Assembly: GCA_017623895.1 (NCBI GenBank)
Contig: JAGAOB010000067.1
Location: 1-38,964, forward strand
Origin: Clostridia bacterium
Lineage (GTDB): Bacteria; Bacillota; Clostridia; Oscillospirales; UBA644
Length of the DNA: 38,964 bases
Reading direction: 5' to 3'
The notes below the pieces were generated by a model. The model was given only the letters and a program-made list of their open reading frames with translations, did not search any database and had not been told where the DNA came from. Numbering within the stretch: the first letter of the stretch is position 1; the number at the start of each line of letters is the position of its first letter. Position numbers and translations under genes: made by a program. Of this stretch, positions 1-9,091 are shown in pieces.

Positions 1-527
1 CCCACCACCCACGGGGAAAGGGCAAAAGCTTCCTCTGCCGCCTTTGCTGCGGCGTTGGTTTGAATCATACTCCCCATAACAAGGGAGGATCCGACTCCGA
101 ACAGAGCAAATACTCCGGCAAACAGCTTGCTTTCCGTGGCTTTTTTCAGGTACTCCATCGGAGCAAATCCGTAGTGGGTCTCGTCTTTGGGCTGATGCTT
201 CAGGGCAAGAAACACCTCAAAATATTTTACCGTCATACACAGAAATGCCGAGACCCACATCCAGAATACGGCGCCTGCACCACCCAGCGCAACGGCAAGG
301 GAGACCCCCGTCAGATTTCCCACACCAATAGTGCCCGCAAGGGAGGTGGCAAAGGCGCGGAAGGGGGAGACGGTGCGCCCCGTTCGTTGTGGGGCACGAA
401 TCTGTCTCATCATCGCGGGAAACGCCCGAATGGGCAGAAATCGAGCTTTGACGGTGGCGTAAAGTCCGTAGACGGTCAGCGCGCCCGCCGTTACCGTTCC
501 AAAGGCAGAGGCAAGATGTGTCAGCAT
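1..527 (-). CDS. AGCS-family sodium:alanine/glycine symporter, 3' part missing
   Basis: The minus strand is open from an ATG at 527 to the window edge (about 175 codons, no stop), so this is the N-terminal part of a longer gene. The translation starts MLTHLASAFGTVTAG. It contains the AGCS (alanine or glycine:cation symporter) signature around residues 55-105: FRAFATSLAGTIGVGNLTGV, then LGGAGAVFWMWVSAF and MTVKYFEVFLA. Family members are about 450 residues long with 8-11 membrane helices and import small neutral amino acids with Na+. The end of the readable part (residues 120-175) matches the family's cytoplasmic loop plus next helix. The start is preceded by AGGGTG, which overlaps one arm of an inverted repeat (539-562). 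The plus-strand frame at 60-554 is only its shadow. The family assignment is firm; the exact substrate is not. Confidence 0.88.
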   Translation of the reverse strand, partial: MLTHLASAFGTVTAGALTVYGLYATVKARFLPIRAFPAMMRQIRAPQRTGRTVSPFRAFATSLAGTIGVGNLTGVSLAVALGGAGAVFWMWVSAFLCMTVKYFEVFLALKHQPKDETHYGFAPMEYLKKATESKLFAGVFALFGVGSSLVMGSMIQTNAAAKAAEEAFALSPWVV

Positions 528-538
528 TGTTATATCAC

Positions 539-562
539 CCTGTCCATTTTATGAGGGACAGG
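539..562 (-). promoter_or_regulatory. Inverted repeat over the ribosome site of the AGCS gene
   Basis: CCTGTCC and GGACAGG form a perfect 7-bp inverted repeat around a 10-nt AT-rich loop. On the minus strand the second arm runs directly into AGGGTG, the likely ribosome-binding site of the symporter gene, so a leader hairpin would hide part of it. It could instead be a protein operator between the divergent genes. Confidence 0.45.
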
Positions 563-575
563 AAAATTTTATGTG

Positions 576-605
576 TTGACTTTATCGGGACGGATGTGGT
601 ATGAT
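576..605 (+). promoter_or_regulatory. Sigma-A type promoter for the 628-876 gene
   Basis: TTGACT (576-581), an 18-bp spacer, and TATGAT (600-605). The predicted transcript start is near 612, just before the GAGGTGAG ribosome site. The in-frame ATG at 601 lies inside the -10 box and cannot be the start codon. Confidence 0.7.
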
Positions 606-627
606 AGATAGCGAGGTGAGAATTTTG

Positions 628-876
628 ATGAAACTTGTCGATAAAATTTTCGGATCCCCTTCCTATCTGCGGGAGCTCTTGTTTGTGGGAAAATACGTGA
701 CGCTGCTTTATTTGACCCTTTCGTTTTTTTTCCTCGGAATGGCCCGTTTCGGCGGCCCTCTCGGGAGCACGGAGTACGTTGGGACCTTTTTGGAATTGGC
801 CTTTATGACGGTGGGGATTACCCTGATAACGGAAGTCCTTGCCTTCGTGCTTCGTCGCAGGGAAAGCAATGATTAA
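628..876 (+). CDS. Small two-helix membrane protein of unknown function
   Basis: An 82-residue protein starting MKLVDKIFGSPSYLREL. Two hydrophobic stretches (about residues 15-37 and 50-73) suggest two membrane helices, and the C-terminus RRRESND is positively charged before the end, favouring a cytoplasmic tail. The ATG at 628 has GAGGTGAG seven bases upstream. The earlier in-frame ATG at 601 overlaps the promoter -10 box and is rejected. A bidirectional terminator follows at 985-1023. I do not recognise a family. The coding call rests on the good promoter, ribosome site and terminator. Confidence 0.65.
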   Translation: MKLVDKIFGSPSYLRELLFVGKYVTLLYLTLSFFFLGMARFGGPLGSTEYVGTFLELAFMTVGITLITEVLAFVLRRRESND

Positions 877-984
877 TGCAAATTTGCAAACCGATATGGT
901 ATATAGAAAAAATTTTGAATCTTATAAAAATTCGAAAAAACCGCAAAAAACAAACTTATTCAAGCCCAAAACGGTATAAAAATA

Positions 985-1023
985 TCCCGCAAAGCATTTC
1001 GCTGTGCGGGACTTCTTTTTTCC
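985..1023. terminator. Bidirectional terminator
   Basis: A hairpin from TCCCGC to GCGGGA (985-1011), with inner AGC/GCT pairs, is followed on the plus strand by ACTTCTTTTTT. On the minus strand the same stem is followed by TATTTTTATAC. It would end both the small plus-strand gene and the long pheS-proA operon. The 877-984 stretch before it is AT-rich and holds only a TGCAAATTTGCA palindrome. Confidence 0.75.
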
Positions 1024-1190
1024 GGTTGTCCGCTTCTTTTTCCGACGTAGTGCAAGCGGACGTTTTTATTTGGTCCGTCTGCTTTCTTTTGCGACGTTGT
1101 GCAATCGGACATTTCTTATCGGATCTGTCTGTTTTCTTTGCGACGTTGTGCAATCGGACATTTCTTATCGGATCTGTCCGCTTCCTTTGA
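993..1190. repeat. 49-bp tandem repeat overlapping the 3' end of proA
   Basis: Two near-identical 49-bp units start at 1091 and 1140 (GCGACGTTGTGCAATCGGAC...). A more diverged unit starts at 1042 with the same period, and a very degenerate one at about 993 merges with the terminator. The last unit contains the final codons and stop of proA (stop 1165-1167), so the array looks like duplication of the gene's 3' end and downstream region. There are no unique spacers, so it is not a CRISPR. Confidence 0.8.
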
Positions 1191-2421
1191 TGACGTATTT
1201 GTAGGCGGTCATCTCTTGCAGGCCCATCGGGCCGCGGGCGTGAAGCTTTTGGGTGGAGATTCCCATTTCGCATCCCAGCCCGAATTCTCCTCCGTCGGTG
1301 AATCGGGTGGAGGCGTTGACGTAGACGGCGGCGCTGTCCACCTCCCGCGTGAAGGCTTCGGCGTGCTCTGGCGTGCGGGTGAGAATCGCCTCGCTGTGTC
1401 CTGTGGAATGGGCGGAAATGTGGGCGATGGCGGCGTTGGTATCGTCCACGACGGCTACGGCTAAAATATAGTCGAGGAATTCCGTATCAAAGTCGTTTTC
1501 TTCCGCAGGCGTTCCCGAAACGATTTCGGCGGCCCTTTTACAAAGACGAAGCTCTACTGGCTGCTTTCCCTCTGTCGCGCGGGCGTCGGTCAGGCAAGTC
1601 TTGAGCTTGGGGAGAAATTCTTTTGCGATATTTTGATGTACCAAAAGGACTTCTTCCGCATTACAAACCGACGGACGGGAGGTCTTTGCGTTTTCGATGA
1701 TCTTCAGCGCTTCCTCTTGATCGGCGGATTCGTCCACGTAAATATGGCAAATGCCCGTGCCCGTCTGGATGCAGGGGACGGTGGCGTTTTCCACGCAGGC
1801 ACGGATCAACCCCGCACCTCCTCGAGGAATCAGCAGATCCACGTATCCCACAGCCTTCATCAGCTCGGTTGCGCTTTGACGGGTGGTGTCCTGAATCAAC
1901 TGCACCAGGTCGGGGCTTGCTCCTTCCCGCTTCAGTCCCTCCCGCAGAGCTTCTGTGACGGCGTTTGCGGAACGGAAGGCCTCTTTTCCTCCGCGCAGTA
2001 CGCAGGCGTTTCCCGATTTTAAGGTCAATGCCGCGGCGTCGGAGGTTACGTTGGGACGGCTTTCGTAGATAATGGCGACCACGCCCAAGGGAACGGCCAC
2101 CTTTTCAATGATCAGGCCGTTGGGACGTACCGTCTCGGTCAGAACCCGTCCCACGGGATCGGGAAGGGATGCGACCTGACGGATGCCCTCTGCCATAGCG
2201 GCGATGCGGTCCTTGGTCAGCTTAAGACGGTCGATCATCACGTCAGAAACGGTGCCGCGGGCGGCTTCCACGTCCAGATCGTTGGCGGCAAGAATGCGGC
2301 TTGTTTTTTCCGTAAGGCAATCTGCCATAGAAAAAAGATATCGGTTTTTTTGTGCCTCCGTTGCGGATCTCAGGGCGGGGGCGGCGGCTTTTGCCCGAAT
2401 CAGGATTTCTTGCGTGGTCAT
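1165..2421 (-). CDS. proA: Gamma-glutamyl phosphate reductase
   Basis: ProA (418 residues, normal length) reduces gamma-glutamyl phosphate with NADPH to glutamate semialdehyde, the second step of proline synthesis in the cytoplasm. It has the aldehyde dehydrogenase fold. Visible signatures are GVVAIIYESRPNVTSDAA (113-130), the catalytic cysteine C253 in SRPSVCNAEE, and the family C-terminus FTDGGEFGLGCEMGISTQK followed by YKYVIKGSGQIR. The ATG at 2421 overlaps the proB stop by four bases (ATGA), so the two are translationally coupled, as expected for enzymes that channel an unstable intermediate. The 3' end is part of the 49-bp tandem repeat. Confidence 0.97.
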   Translation of the reverse strand: MTTQEILIRAKAAAPALRSATEAQKNRYLFSMADCLTEKTSRILAANDLDVEAARGTVSDVMIDRLKLTKDRIAAMAEGIRQVASLPDPVGRVLTETVRPNGLIIEKVAVPLGVVAIIYESRPNVTSDAAALTLKSGNACVLRGGKEAFRSANAVTEALREGLKREGASPDLVQLIQDTTRQSATELMKAVGYVDLLIPRGGAGLIRACVENATVPCIQTGTGICHIYVDESADQEEALKIIENAKTSRPSVCNAEEVLLVHQNIAKEFLPKLKTCLTDARATEGKQPVELRLCKRAAEIVSGTPAEENDFDTEFLDYILAVAVVDDTNAAIAHISAHSTGHSEAILTRTPEHAEAFTREVDSAAVYVNASTRFTDGGEFGLGCEMGISTQKLHARGPMGLQEMTAYKYVIKGSGQIR

Positions 2422-3194
2422 ACTTTTTTCCCCTTTCCCAAGAAGCGCGTTCCGACGGATTTTCCTTCAAACAACGCGTAAAGAATTTTGGGATCGCTGC
2501 CATTGAGAATGACCGTATCGGTGCCCTGTTGAGTGGTGATTTGGGCGGCGTGCAGCTTGGTTGCCATTCCGCCCGTGCCCAGATCGGAGCCTTTCCCTCC
2601 TGCAAGTGCAATGATCTCGGGGGTGATTTCCTCCACCACGGAGATCAGCTTTGCGTGGGGATCCTTGTGGGGATCTGCGGTGCAAAGTCCGTCGATGTCC
2701 GAAAGGATGACCAGCACGTCAGCATTGCAGGAAACGGCGGCGATAGCCCCCAGGGTATCGTTATCTCCGATGACGATCTCCTGGGTTGCGATGGTGTCGT
2801 TTTCGTTGATGATGGGAATGACGCCCAATTCGAGGAGACGGGAAAGGGTATTTTCGAAATTCTTCCGACGGTCCTCGTGGTTCAAATCGTCCCCTGTCAA
2901 AAGGATTTGTGCTACGGTATGACGGTACTCGGAAAAGAGCTTATCGTACGTATACATCAATTCGCATTGTCCCACCGCGGCTGCGGCTTGTTTTGTGGGA
3001 ATATCCGTGGGACGAGCTTTGAGGGAAAGCTTTCCGACCCCCATACCGATGGCACCCGAGGAAACTAAAATGAGTTCGTTTCCCGCATTTTTCAGGTCGC
3101 TTATCACCTTGCACAGCGTTTCGATGCGGCGGATATTCAGATGTCCTCCCGCGTGGGCAAGGGTGGAGGTGCCGACCTTGATTACAATTCTCAT
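2418..3194 (-). CDS. proB: Glutamate 5-kinase, short form without PUA domain
   Basis: ProB phosphorylates the side chain of glutamate with ATP, the first committed and usually proline-inhibited step of proline synthesis. The amino-acid-kinase fold is clear: IVIKVGTSTLAH at the N-terminus, LVSSGAIGMG, QILLTGDDLNHEDRRKN, PIINENDTIA, IGDNDTLGAIAA and the ATP-site segment GTGGMATKLHAA. At 258 residues it has only the kinase domain and lacks the C-terminal PUA domain of the E. coli type. An in-frame TTG at 3206 has no properly spaced ribosome site, so the ATG at 3194 is preferred. It lies 16 bases after alr and overlaps proA. Confidence 0.95.
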   Translation of the reverse strand: MRIVIKVGTSTLAHAGGHLNIRRIETLCKVISDLKNAGNELILVSSGAIGMGVGKLSLKARPTDIPTKQAAAAVGQCELMYTYDKLFSEYRHTVAQILLTGDDLNHEDRRKNFENTLSRLLELGVIPIINENDTIATQEIVIGDNDTLGAIAAVSCNADVLVILSDIDGLCTADPHKDPHAKLISVVEEITPEIIALAGGKGSDLGTGGMATKLHAAQITTQQGTDTVILNGSDPKILYALFEGKSVGTRFLGKGKKV

Positions 3195-3210
3195 ATTCCG
3201 TTCCAACCTG

Positions 3211-4344
3211 TTATTTTTCGTTATAAATTCGGGGAATACGCTTCCCGATACTGCACAAAATTTCGTAATGAATGGTTTTTGCGTTCTTCGCCAGCTCCGC
3301 GGCAGAGATGAATTCGTCGCCGCTTTTCCCGATGAAGGTTACCGTATCGCCCGCCTTGACGGGGATGTCGGTTACGTCTACCACACATTGGTCCATACAG
3401 ATGCGACCCAAAATTTTCGTTCGTCTTCCGTTGACCAGGACGGGCGCTCCGTGGGAGAGCATCCGATGCAGACCGTCGCCGTATCCGATGCAGACCGTGG
3501 CAAGGTCCATAGGCTTCTCTGCACGGAAGGTGCGATTGTAGCTTATCGTGTCTCCCGGCTTGATGGAATGCACCTGTGCTACGTAGGCCTTCAGCTCCAA
3601 CGCGGGCTTCAATCCGAAATCTCCCGCGTCGGGATCGGGGGCGTAGCCGTAAAGGAGGATCCCGGGGCGAACCATATCCAGATGCATTTCGGGATAAAAC
3701 AGAGTCGCTCCGCTGTTGGCACAATGACGCAGAGGAAAGGTGATGCCCTGCGCCTCCAAGTGCTTCAAAACCTGCATAAAGCAGGAAAACTGCTCATCGG
3801 TGTGGGGGAGGTTCGGCTCATCCGAGGAGGAAAAGTGGGTAAAGATCCCCTCGTATTCCAAGGACGGCGTTTTGCTCATCACGTCGAAGATCTGCTTCGC
3901 CGTGGCAAGGGCGGACTCTGCGTCGTGGGCGTAAAAGCCCAAGCGGCTCATTCCCGTGTCGATCTTCAGATGAATTTTCAGCGTTTCTTCCCGATCCAGT
4001 TCGTTTTGAAGCTCGGTTAAGTATGCGGTGTCAAAAGCACATTGGGTCAGTCTCCAACGGGTCAGGAGGCGAGCCTCCTTGGGAGAGGTGTATCCTAAAA
4101 TCAAAATAGGGGCTTCGATCCCGTTTTCCCGAAGTTGGATTCCCTCGTCGATGCAGGCAACGCCGAAATAGTCGCTGTCCCGCAACGTGTTTGCTACTTC
4201 CACAGCACCGTGTCCGTATCCGTCCGCTTTTACCACAGACATCACCTTACACCCCTGCCGAAGCAGAGATTTTACGGTATCGAAATTGTGGCGGATGGCG
4301 GACAAATCCACGGAGGTATAGGTGCGGTATCGGGATTGCTCCAT
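3211..4344 (-). CDS. alr: Alanine racemase
   Basis: A PLP-dependent racemase that makes D-alanine for peptidoglycan. The 377-residue protein has the normal length. The PLP-binding lysine is K39 in VVKADGYGHGA, and the second catalytic base is Y269 in DTISYNRTF. KIDTGMSRLGF (127-137) and RPGILLYGY (226-234) are family landmarks. The N-terminal half is the alpha/beta barrel and the C-terminal half the beta domain (IGYGDGLHR, GRICMDQCVVDVT). It starts 12 bases after the NAD(P)HX repair gene, a pairing also common in other Bacillota. Confidence 0.97.
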   Translation of the reverse strand: MEQSRYRTYTSVDLSAIRHNFDTVKSLLRQGCKVMSVVKADGYGHGAVEVANTLRDSDYFGVACIDEGIQLRENGIEAPILILGYTSPKEARLLTRWRLTQCAFDTAYLTELQNELDREETLKIHLKIDTGMSRLGFYAHDAESALATAKQIFDVMSKTPSLEYEGIFTHFSSSDEPNLPHTDEQFSCFMQVLKHLEAQGITFPLRHCANSGATLFYPEMHLDMVRPGILLYGYAPDPDAGDFGLKPALELKAYVAQVHSIKPGDTISYNRTFRAEKPMDLATVCIGYGDGLHRMLSHGAPVLVNGRRTKILGRICMDQCVVDVTDIPVKAGDTVTFIGKSGDEFISAAELAKNAKTIHYEILCSIGKRIPRIYNEK

Positions 4345-4356
4345 AAAACGTACTCC

Positions 4357-5826
4357 TTATGCGATGGTTTCAAGCTCTTTCAAAAGACGGGCGGCGGCTT
4401 GGGGAAGCTCCGACGGAAGCATTCCGTGCTCCGAAAGATCCTTTTTCAGAAAATCGGCGGCGGCACCGTGAAGATAGACTCCGCAAACCGCGGCGTCCAG
4501 CGGCGCATATCCTTGGGCAAAAAAGGATGCGATCATTCCTGCCAGAACGTCTCCGCTTCCTCCCTTGGAAAGCCCCGAATTCCCGTTGAGATTGAGAAAC
4601 GTCTGTTTTCGGTCCGCAACCACGGTGTGATGCCCCTTCAGTACCACCGTCACGTCCCATCGGTCCAGACATTCTTTTACGGCGGCAAGACGGTCCTCTT
4701 CGATTTTTGCGGCAGAGGTTTGCAGCAATCGGGCAAGCTCCGCGGGGTGCGGGGTAAGAATGACCTGTGCCGCGGGGTGTTGCTGCAGAAAGGTATCCAG
4801 CAGGGTGGGATCTTCCGCAATCAGATTAATCGCGTCGGCGTCCAGCACCGTGGGGCGTGCCTGCTCCAGGGCAAAGCGCAGTGCTTTTTTATCCTTTCCC
4901 ATCCCGCAGCCTGCCAAGACGGCCGAGGCCTTTATCGTGCCTCTTCGTTCCGTGAATACGGGCTCGACGAGCTTTGATTGCAAAATAGGAATGATTCTTT
5001 TGGGTAACGCCATTTTTACCAATCCCACGCCGCAGCGCAGGGCTCCCGACGCCGAGAGGTAGGCAGCCCCCGTCATCGTCTTGGATCCGCAGACGGTCAA
5101 CAACGTCCCGAAGGTTCCCTTATGGGAATTTTCGGGTCGGGGACGGAGGATGCTTTTGACGTACTCGCCGTCGATCAGACCCACCCCTTGGTTTCGGCGT
5201 AGCACGTCTTCGGTGATTCCGATGTCTGCAAGGACGACCTTCCCGCAGAAATCCTTGGCGGGATACAAAAAGAAGCAGGGCTTGTAGGCGGCAAAGGTCA
5301 CCGTTATCTTGGCACAGAGGGCACCGTCGCTGACCTTCCCGTCGTCACAGCAGACGCCCGACGGAATATCGCAGGCAACGATGGGCTTGTGCTGTACCGC
5401 ATTGAAAATTTCTTTGATCTGTTTGGGCAGATCCCCCCGAAATCCCGTGCCGTAAACGCAGTCCACCACCAGATCCGCGGTGGTGGCGGCGATCAGAATT
5501 TCATCGGTATGCTCCTTAATTGCGGAGGGCGGGAGCGTGCGGAACATCACGGCGGCGTTGGGGGAAAGCTCCCTGCCGCACAAAAGGGCAACCGTAACCG
5601 AATACCCCATTTCTTTCAGAATGCGTGCCGCGGCAAACCCATCCCCTCCGTTGTTCCCCTTCCCGCAAAGGAATAAAACGCTGTCAGAGGGGGAGACGAG
5701 CTTGGCACATTCCTTTGCCAAGGAAAGGGCGGCCTTGCTCATCAGGGTAAGGGTTGGAATGTTTCGTTTTTGCTCGCAGTAATGATCTGCGCTTTGCATT
5801 TGTCGGGCGGTATAGACCGATCTCAT
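4357..5826 (-). CDS. nnr: Bifunctional NAD(P)H-hydrate epimerase / ADP-dependent dehydratase
   Basis: A fused repair enzyme (489 residues). The N-terminal YjeF_N domain (about 1-210) interconverts R- and S-NAD(P)HX, with the phosphate loop GKGNNGGDG at 55-63. The C-terminal ribokinase-like domain (about 225-489) dehydrates S-NAD(P)HX with ADP. Its landmarks are TPHPAELARLL near 358 and GSGDVLAG at 423-430, whose D426 is the expected catalytic aspartate. It returns damaged hydrated cofactor to use, a need linked to heavy NADH turnover. It sits 24 bases after the membrane protein gene and 12 before alr. Both domains look intact. Confidence 0.95.
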   Translation of the reverse strand: MRSVYTARQMQSADHYCEQKRNIPTLTLMSKAALSLAKECAKLVSPSDSVLFLCGKGNNGGDGFAAARILKEMGYSVTVALLCGRELSPNAAVMFRTLPPSAIKEHTDEILIAATTADLVVDCVYGTGFRGDLPKQIKEIFNAVQHKPIVACDIPSGVCCDDGKVSDGALCAKITVTFAAYKPCFFLYPAKDFCGKVVLADIGITEDVLRRNQGVGLIDGEYVKSILRPRPENSHKGTFGTLLTVCGSKTMTGAAYLSASGALRCGVGLVKMALPKRIIPILQSKLVEPVFTERRGTIKASAVLAGCGMGKDKKALRFALEQARPTVLDADAINLIAEDPTLLDTFLQQHPAAQVILTPHPAELARLLQTSAAKIEEDRLAAVKECLDRWDVTVVLKGHHTVVADRKQTFLNLNGNSGLSKGGSGDVLAGMIASFFAQGYAPLDAAVCGVYLHGAAADFLKKDLSEHGMLPSELPQAAARLLKELETIA

Positions 5827-5850
5827 CTTCGGTGCCGTCCTTTCGTAAAA

Positions 5851-6378
5851 TCAGGCTTCAAAGGGGACTTGAACCCGACGCTTCATATCGTTGAAAATTT
5901 CTTCCTTGGGTTCCCAGATTAAAAGAACGTTCCCCAGCTCCCGATGGCGAACGACGAGGAAGCAAAGGGGGTTCTCGGTTTCGTAGCCCGAGGTCACGTC
6001 AATGACTTTGTCAAAGGGAACGTTGGATTTGATTGATTCCCGATAGGCGCCGAAGCGGGTCACATCGGCGGCCTTGATGGAAAGGATTCGCTTGCGGCTG
6101 GATTTTGCAGTGACGCGGTCGAAGTCCACGTCTCCGTTGAAGTAAAGGTATTCGTACTCGCGGTCAAACTGCTGAAACCATTGGTACTTAAACGCAAAAT
6201 ACGCAATGATGATCACCACCAACGCCCCTCCCATCGTTCCGTATTCGGGGGAGAGGGCGGAGAAAAGCATCATAATCACAACGGATCCTCCCAGGCATCC
6301 GGCGAGGATCAGAATCTGAAGAAGCCACTCCAGAGGAGTTTTGCGCTTGCGGAACAGCTGTTCGGTATAAACGTCCAT
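5851..6378 (-). CDS. Two-helix membrane protein, possibly DUF6106-like
   Basis: A 175-residue protein starting MDVYTEQLFRKRKTPLEWLL. Two adjacent hydrophobic helices (about 18-42 and 48-65) with a short loop anchor an N-terminal hairpin. The remaining 110 residues are soluble and mixed alpha/beta, rich in aromatic and charged residues (EYEYLYFNGDVDFDRVTAKS), and likely face the cytoplasm. From memory it resembles the clostridial family DUF6106, but I cannot confirm that here. Its function is unknown. An AAGGAGAAG ribosome site precedes the ATG. It lies between ireB and the nnr gene in one operon. Confidence 0.75.
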   Translation of the reverse strand: MDVYTEQLFRKRKTPLEWLLQILILAGCLGGSVVIMMLFSALSPEYGTMGGALVVIIIAYFAFKYQWFQQFDREYEYLYFNGDVDFDRVTAKSSRKRILSIKAADVTRFGAYRESIKSNVPFDKVIDVTSGYETENPLCFLVVRHRELGNVLLIWEPKEEIFNDMKRRVQVPFEA

Positions 6379-6390
6379 CGTCTTCTCCTT

Positions 6391-6642
6391 TTAACGCAGA
6401 CCCAAATAGGCCTTGACCAGCTGATGGAGCATTTCGTCCCGATCGAATTTGCGGATCAGGGAGCGGGCACCGTTGTGGCTGGTGATGTAGGTGGGATCCT
6501 CGGAGAGAAGATATCCTACAATCTGATTCAAGGGATCGTATCCCTTTTCCACCAATGCGTCGTAGACCGCCGTAAGGGTCTTTTTCATTTCGTCGTCTTT
6601 TTGATTTTTCAGTGAGAACGTGATGGTATTGCGATCTGCCAT
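6391..6642 (-). CDS. ireB: IreB-family regulatory phosphoprotein (UPF0297)
   Basis: An 83-residue protein matching the UPF0297/IreB family: [20 protein letters not shown], then [22 protein letters not shown]. In Enterococcus faecalis IreB is a substrate of the PASTA Ser/Thr kinase IreK and affects cephalosporin resistance; phosphorylation is on N-terminal threonines. Here T6 and T8 in DRNTITFS occupy that region. The kinase gene is not in this window. In many Clostridia the family sits near alaS or ruvX; here it follows pheT by 40 bases. Confidence 0.93.
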   Translation of the reverse strand: MADRNTITFSLKNQKDDEMKKTLTAVYDALVEKGYDPLNQIVGYLLSEDPTYITSHNGARSLIRKFDRDEMLHQLVKAYLGLR

Positions 6643-6682
6643 AGTCGTTTCTCCTTTCGAAAGTAGAATGGAATGAAGTCGT

Positions 6683-9067
6683 TTACTGTCTCAACGTGAT
6701 TCCGTCGGCCTGCAGTGCCGCCAGAACATCCTGAACCACGGGATCGATATCCGCGTCGGTAAGGGTTTTTTGAGGATCCCGCAGGGTCAGAGAATAGGCG
6801 ATGCTCTTCTTGGATTCGCCCAAGGCCGCGCTTCGGTAAACGTCAAAGGCTTTGACGTCCTCCAAAATTGCTCCCGCAACGGTACGGATTTTTGCTTCGA
6901 TCTCTCCCGAAAGGACCGATTCGTCGCAGACCAGCGCCAAGTCGCGGGTGACGGCGGGGAATTTGGGAAGCGGCTTGTATTCCTTTTTGCTTTCGGCGCA
7001 GGCAAACAGGTCCTTCAGTGAAAGCTCTGCTCCGTAGATTTCCCCTGCAAGGTCAAAATTCTTGGCCGCGGTGGGGTGGATCTGACCGAATACGCCCAAA
7101 ACGGTATTTCCCGATTGGATCTGTGCCGTGCGCCCCGGATGATAGGACGGATTGGTTTTGCAGGGGACGTAAGAAATTGCTCCGATGCCCATAGCATCCA
7201 AAACCTCTGCGAGGCGTCCCTTCAAATCGTAAAAATCGATTCCGTCGCCGTAAGCACCCAAGGTCACGATCTTGGGTTCTTCGGGAAGTTTGCCTTCTTC
7301 GGCGTTTTTGCGATAAACCGTTGCTACCTCGTAAAGGTGGGCGGAGGGGATTCGGTTGTTGTAATTTCCCGCAAGGACCTCCAGCATCGAGGGGAGGGAG
7401 GTGGTACGCATCACGGAGGTGTCTTCCCCTAAGGGATTTTTGATTTTCAGATAATTGCGCTTTTCGTCGTCCTCTGCCAACAAAATCTTGTCTGCTCCCT
7501 TGGGAGAAACGAAGGAGTAGGTCTCGATTTCGCTGAATCCCACGGAGCGCAGGGCGATGCGCAGATTTTTCTCAAATTTCTGTTCTTCGGTCAATCCTCC
7601 CGATTTGATGTCTGCGGAGAAGGAGTAGGAGGGGATGTTGTCGTAACCGTAGAAGCGGGCAACCTCCTCGGAAATATCGTACTTGCTTTCTACGTCAGAT
7701 CGGAAGGAGGGGACGGTAACGGTGCCTGCGGAAAGATCCACGGAAAATCCGACCCGCTCCAGCATTTCCTTGATCATCTCGTCGGTGGCGGGAACGTTGA
7801 CGTAATTACGAATCCAATCGGCCTCCAGGGGGATGCAACGCAGAGTTTTGCTGCTGTAATCCTCATCGATCACGTCGGGAGAGACCTTGCCTGCTCCCAA
7901 TTCCTCTACCAGTTCGCAGGCGCGGTTCAGAGCCGCAACGGTCATTTGAGGATCGATATTTTTCTCAAAATGTGCCGAGGCCTCGGTACGCATTCCCAAT
8001 TTCTTTGCGGTGCGGCGCACGGAAGCTCCGAAAAAGTTTGCGGATTCAAAAACGACGGTGGTCGTGCTTTCGGTAATTTCGCTGTTCGCTCCTCCCATAA
8101 CTCCCGCAACGGCCACAGGCTTTCCGTCGTCGGCGATGACCAGCATATCGGAATCCAAGGCTCTGTCCTGCTCGTCGAGGGTTTTCATCACCTCTCCGTC
8201 CTTTGCTCTGCGGACGGTGATATGACCGCCGTCAAGACAAGCGTAGTCGAAGGCGTGCATCGGCTGTCCGTATTCCATCATCACGTAGTTCGTAATGTCC
8301 ACGATGTTGTTAATGGCTCGGATGCCGCAGGCACGAAGCCGTTCCACCATCCACATCGGAGAGGGGGCAATTTTTACGTCGGTGACGATGCGGGCAGAGT
8401 AGCGGGGGCACAGATCCTTGTCTTGAATGGTAACCTTCAGATACTCTGACGCCTTTTTTCCCTCGCCCTTGACTACGGGCTCTTTTACCGTCAGGGGAAG
8501 GCGGAAGGTCCCCGCCGCTTCCCGTGCTACTCCGATCATCGAAAGACAGTCGTGGCGGTTGGTCATAATGTCCGCTTCAAAGACCGTATCGTCCAATCCC
8601 AGCTGCTCCCGAATGTCCTTGCCCACGGTTCCTTCTTTCAGAATCAAAAGGCCGTCGGAAATGGCGTCGGGGTAATCGTTGACGGTAAGTCCCAATTCCT
8701 CTACGCCGCAGAACATTCCGTTGGAGACCACGCCGCGGAGTTTGCCCCGTTCGATCTTGGTCCCGTCAGGCAGGGTGGATTTATGCTTTGCCAAGGGGAC
8801 CAGATCCCCAACTTGCATATTTTTTGCGCCCGTAACGATCTGAAGGGGCTCTTCTTCCCCCGCGTCTACCATACAGACGACGAGCTTGTCTGCGTTGGGA
8901 TGCTGTTCGATGGAGAGGATCTTGCAGACCACGACGTTGGAGATCCCCTCGTCCAAGCGACGGAAGCCCTTGATCTCGGTTCCCGTCATATTCAATTCGT
9001 GGGCAACGGTCTTGTCCGCTGCGTCCACGGGCGTATATTCTTTCAGCCAGCGATAGGATACGTTCAT
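6683..9067 (-). CDS. pheT: Phenylalanyl-tRNA synthetase, beta subunit
   Basis: The 794-residue beta subunit of the alpha2-beta2 enzyme that charges tRNA-Phe, with normal bacterial length. In order: the N-terminal tRNA-binding OB domain (about 40-150, with [13 protein letters not shown] and QIVTGAKN), B3/B4 editing region (about 210-380, with [21 protein letters not shown]), B5 domain (about 405-475), the synthetase core, and the C-terminal anticodon-binding FDX-ACB domain (about 700-794, with [14 protein letters not shown]). It follows pheS by 24 bases. No truncation is seen. Confidence 0.98.
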   Translation of the reverse strand: MNVSYRWLKEYTPVDAADKTVAHELNMTGTEIKGFRRLDEGISNVVVCKILSIEQHPNADKLVVCMVDAGEEEPLQIVTGAKNMQVGDLVPLAKHKSTLPDGTKIERGKLRGVVSNGMFCGVEELGLTVNDYPDAISDGLLILKEGTVGKDIREQLGLDDTVFEADIMTNRHDCLSMIGVAREAAGTFRLPLTVKEPVVKGEGKKASEYLKVTIQDKDLCPRYSARIVTDVKIAPSPMWMVERLRACGIRAINNIVDITNYVMMEYGQPMHAFDYACLDGGHITVRRAKDGEVMKTLDEQDRALDSDMLVIADDGKPVAVAGVMGGANSEITESTTTVVFESANFFGASVRRTAKKLGMRTEASAHFEKNIDPQMTVAALNRACELVEELGAGKVSPDVIDEDYSSKTLRCIPLEADWIRNYVNVPATDEMIKEMLERVGFSVDLSAGTVTVPSFRSDVESKYDISEEVARFYGYDNIPSYSFSADIKSGGLTEEQKFEKNLRIALRSVGFSEIETYSFVSPKGADKILLAEDDEKRNYLKIKNPLGEDTSVMRTTSLPSMLEVLAGNYNNRIPSAHLYEVATVYRKNAEEGKLPEEPKIVTLGAYGDGIDFYDLKGRLAEVLDAMGIGAISYVPCKTNPSYHPGRTAQIQSGNTVLGVFGQIHPTAAKNFDLAGEIYGAELSLKDLFACAESKKEYKPLPKFPAVTRDLALVCDESVLSGEIEAKIRTVAGAILEDVKAFDVYRSAALGESKKSIAYSLTLRDPQKTLTDADIDPVVQDVLAALQADGITLRQ

Positions 9068-9091
9068 ATCTTTTTCCCTTCTTTCGTCCGA

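Noticed and set aside
60-554. Plus-strand open frame of 164 codons
   Set aside because: Low-complexity translation with no family resemblance; the minus strand here encodes a clear AGCS symporter.
993-1190. Possible CRISPR array
   Set aside because: The 49-bp units are contiguous tandem copies without unique spacers, and no cas genes are present.
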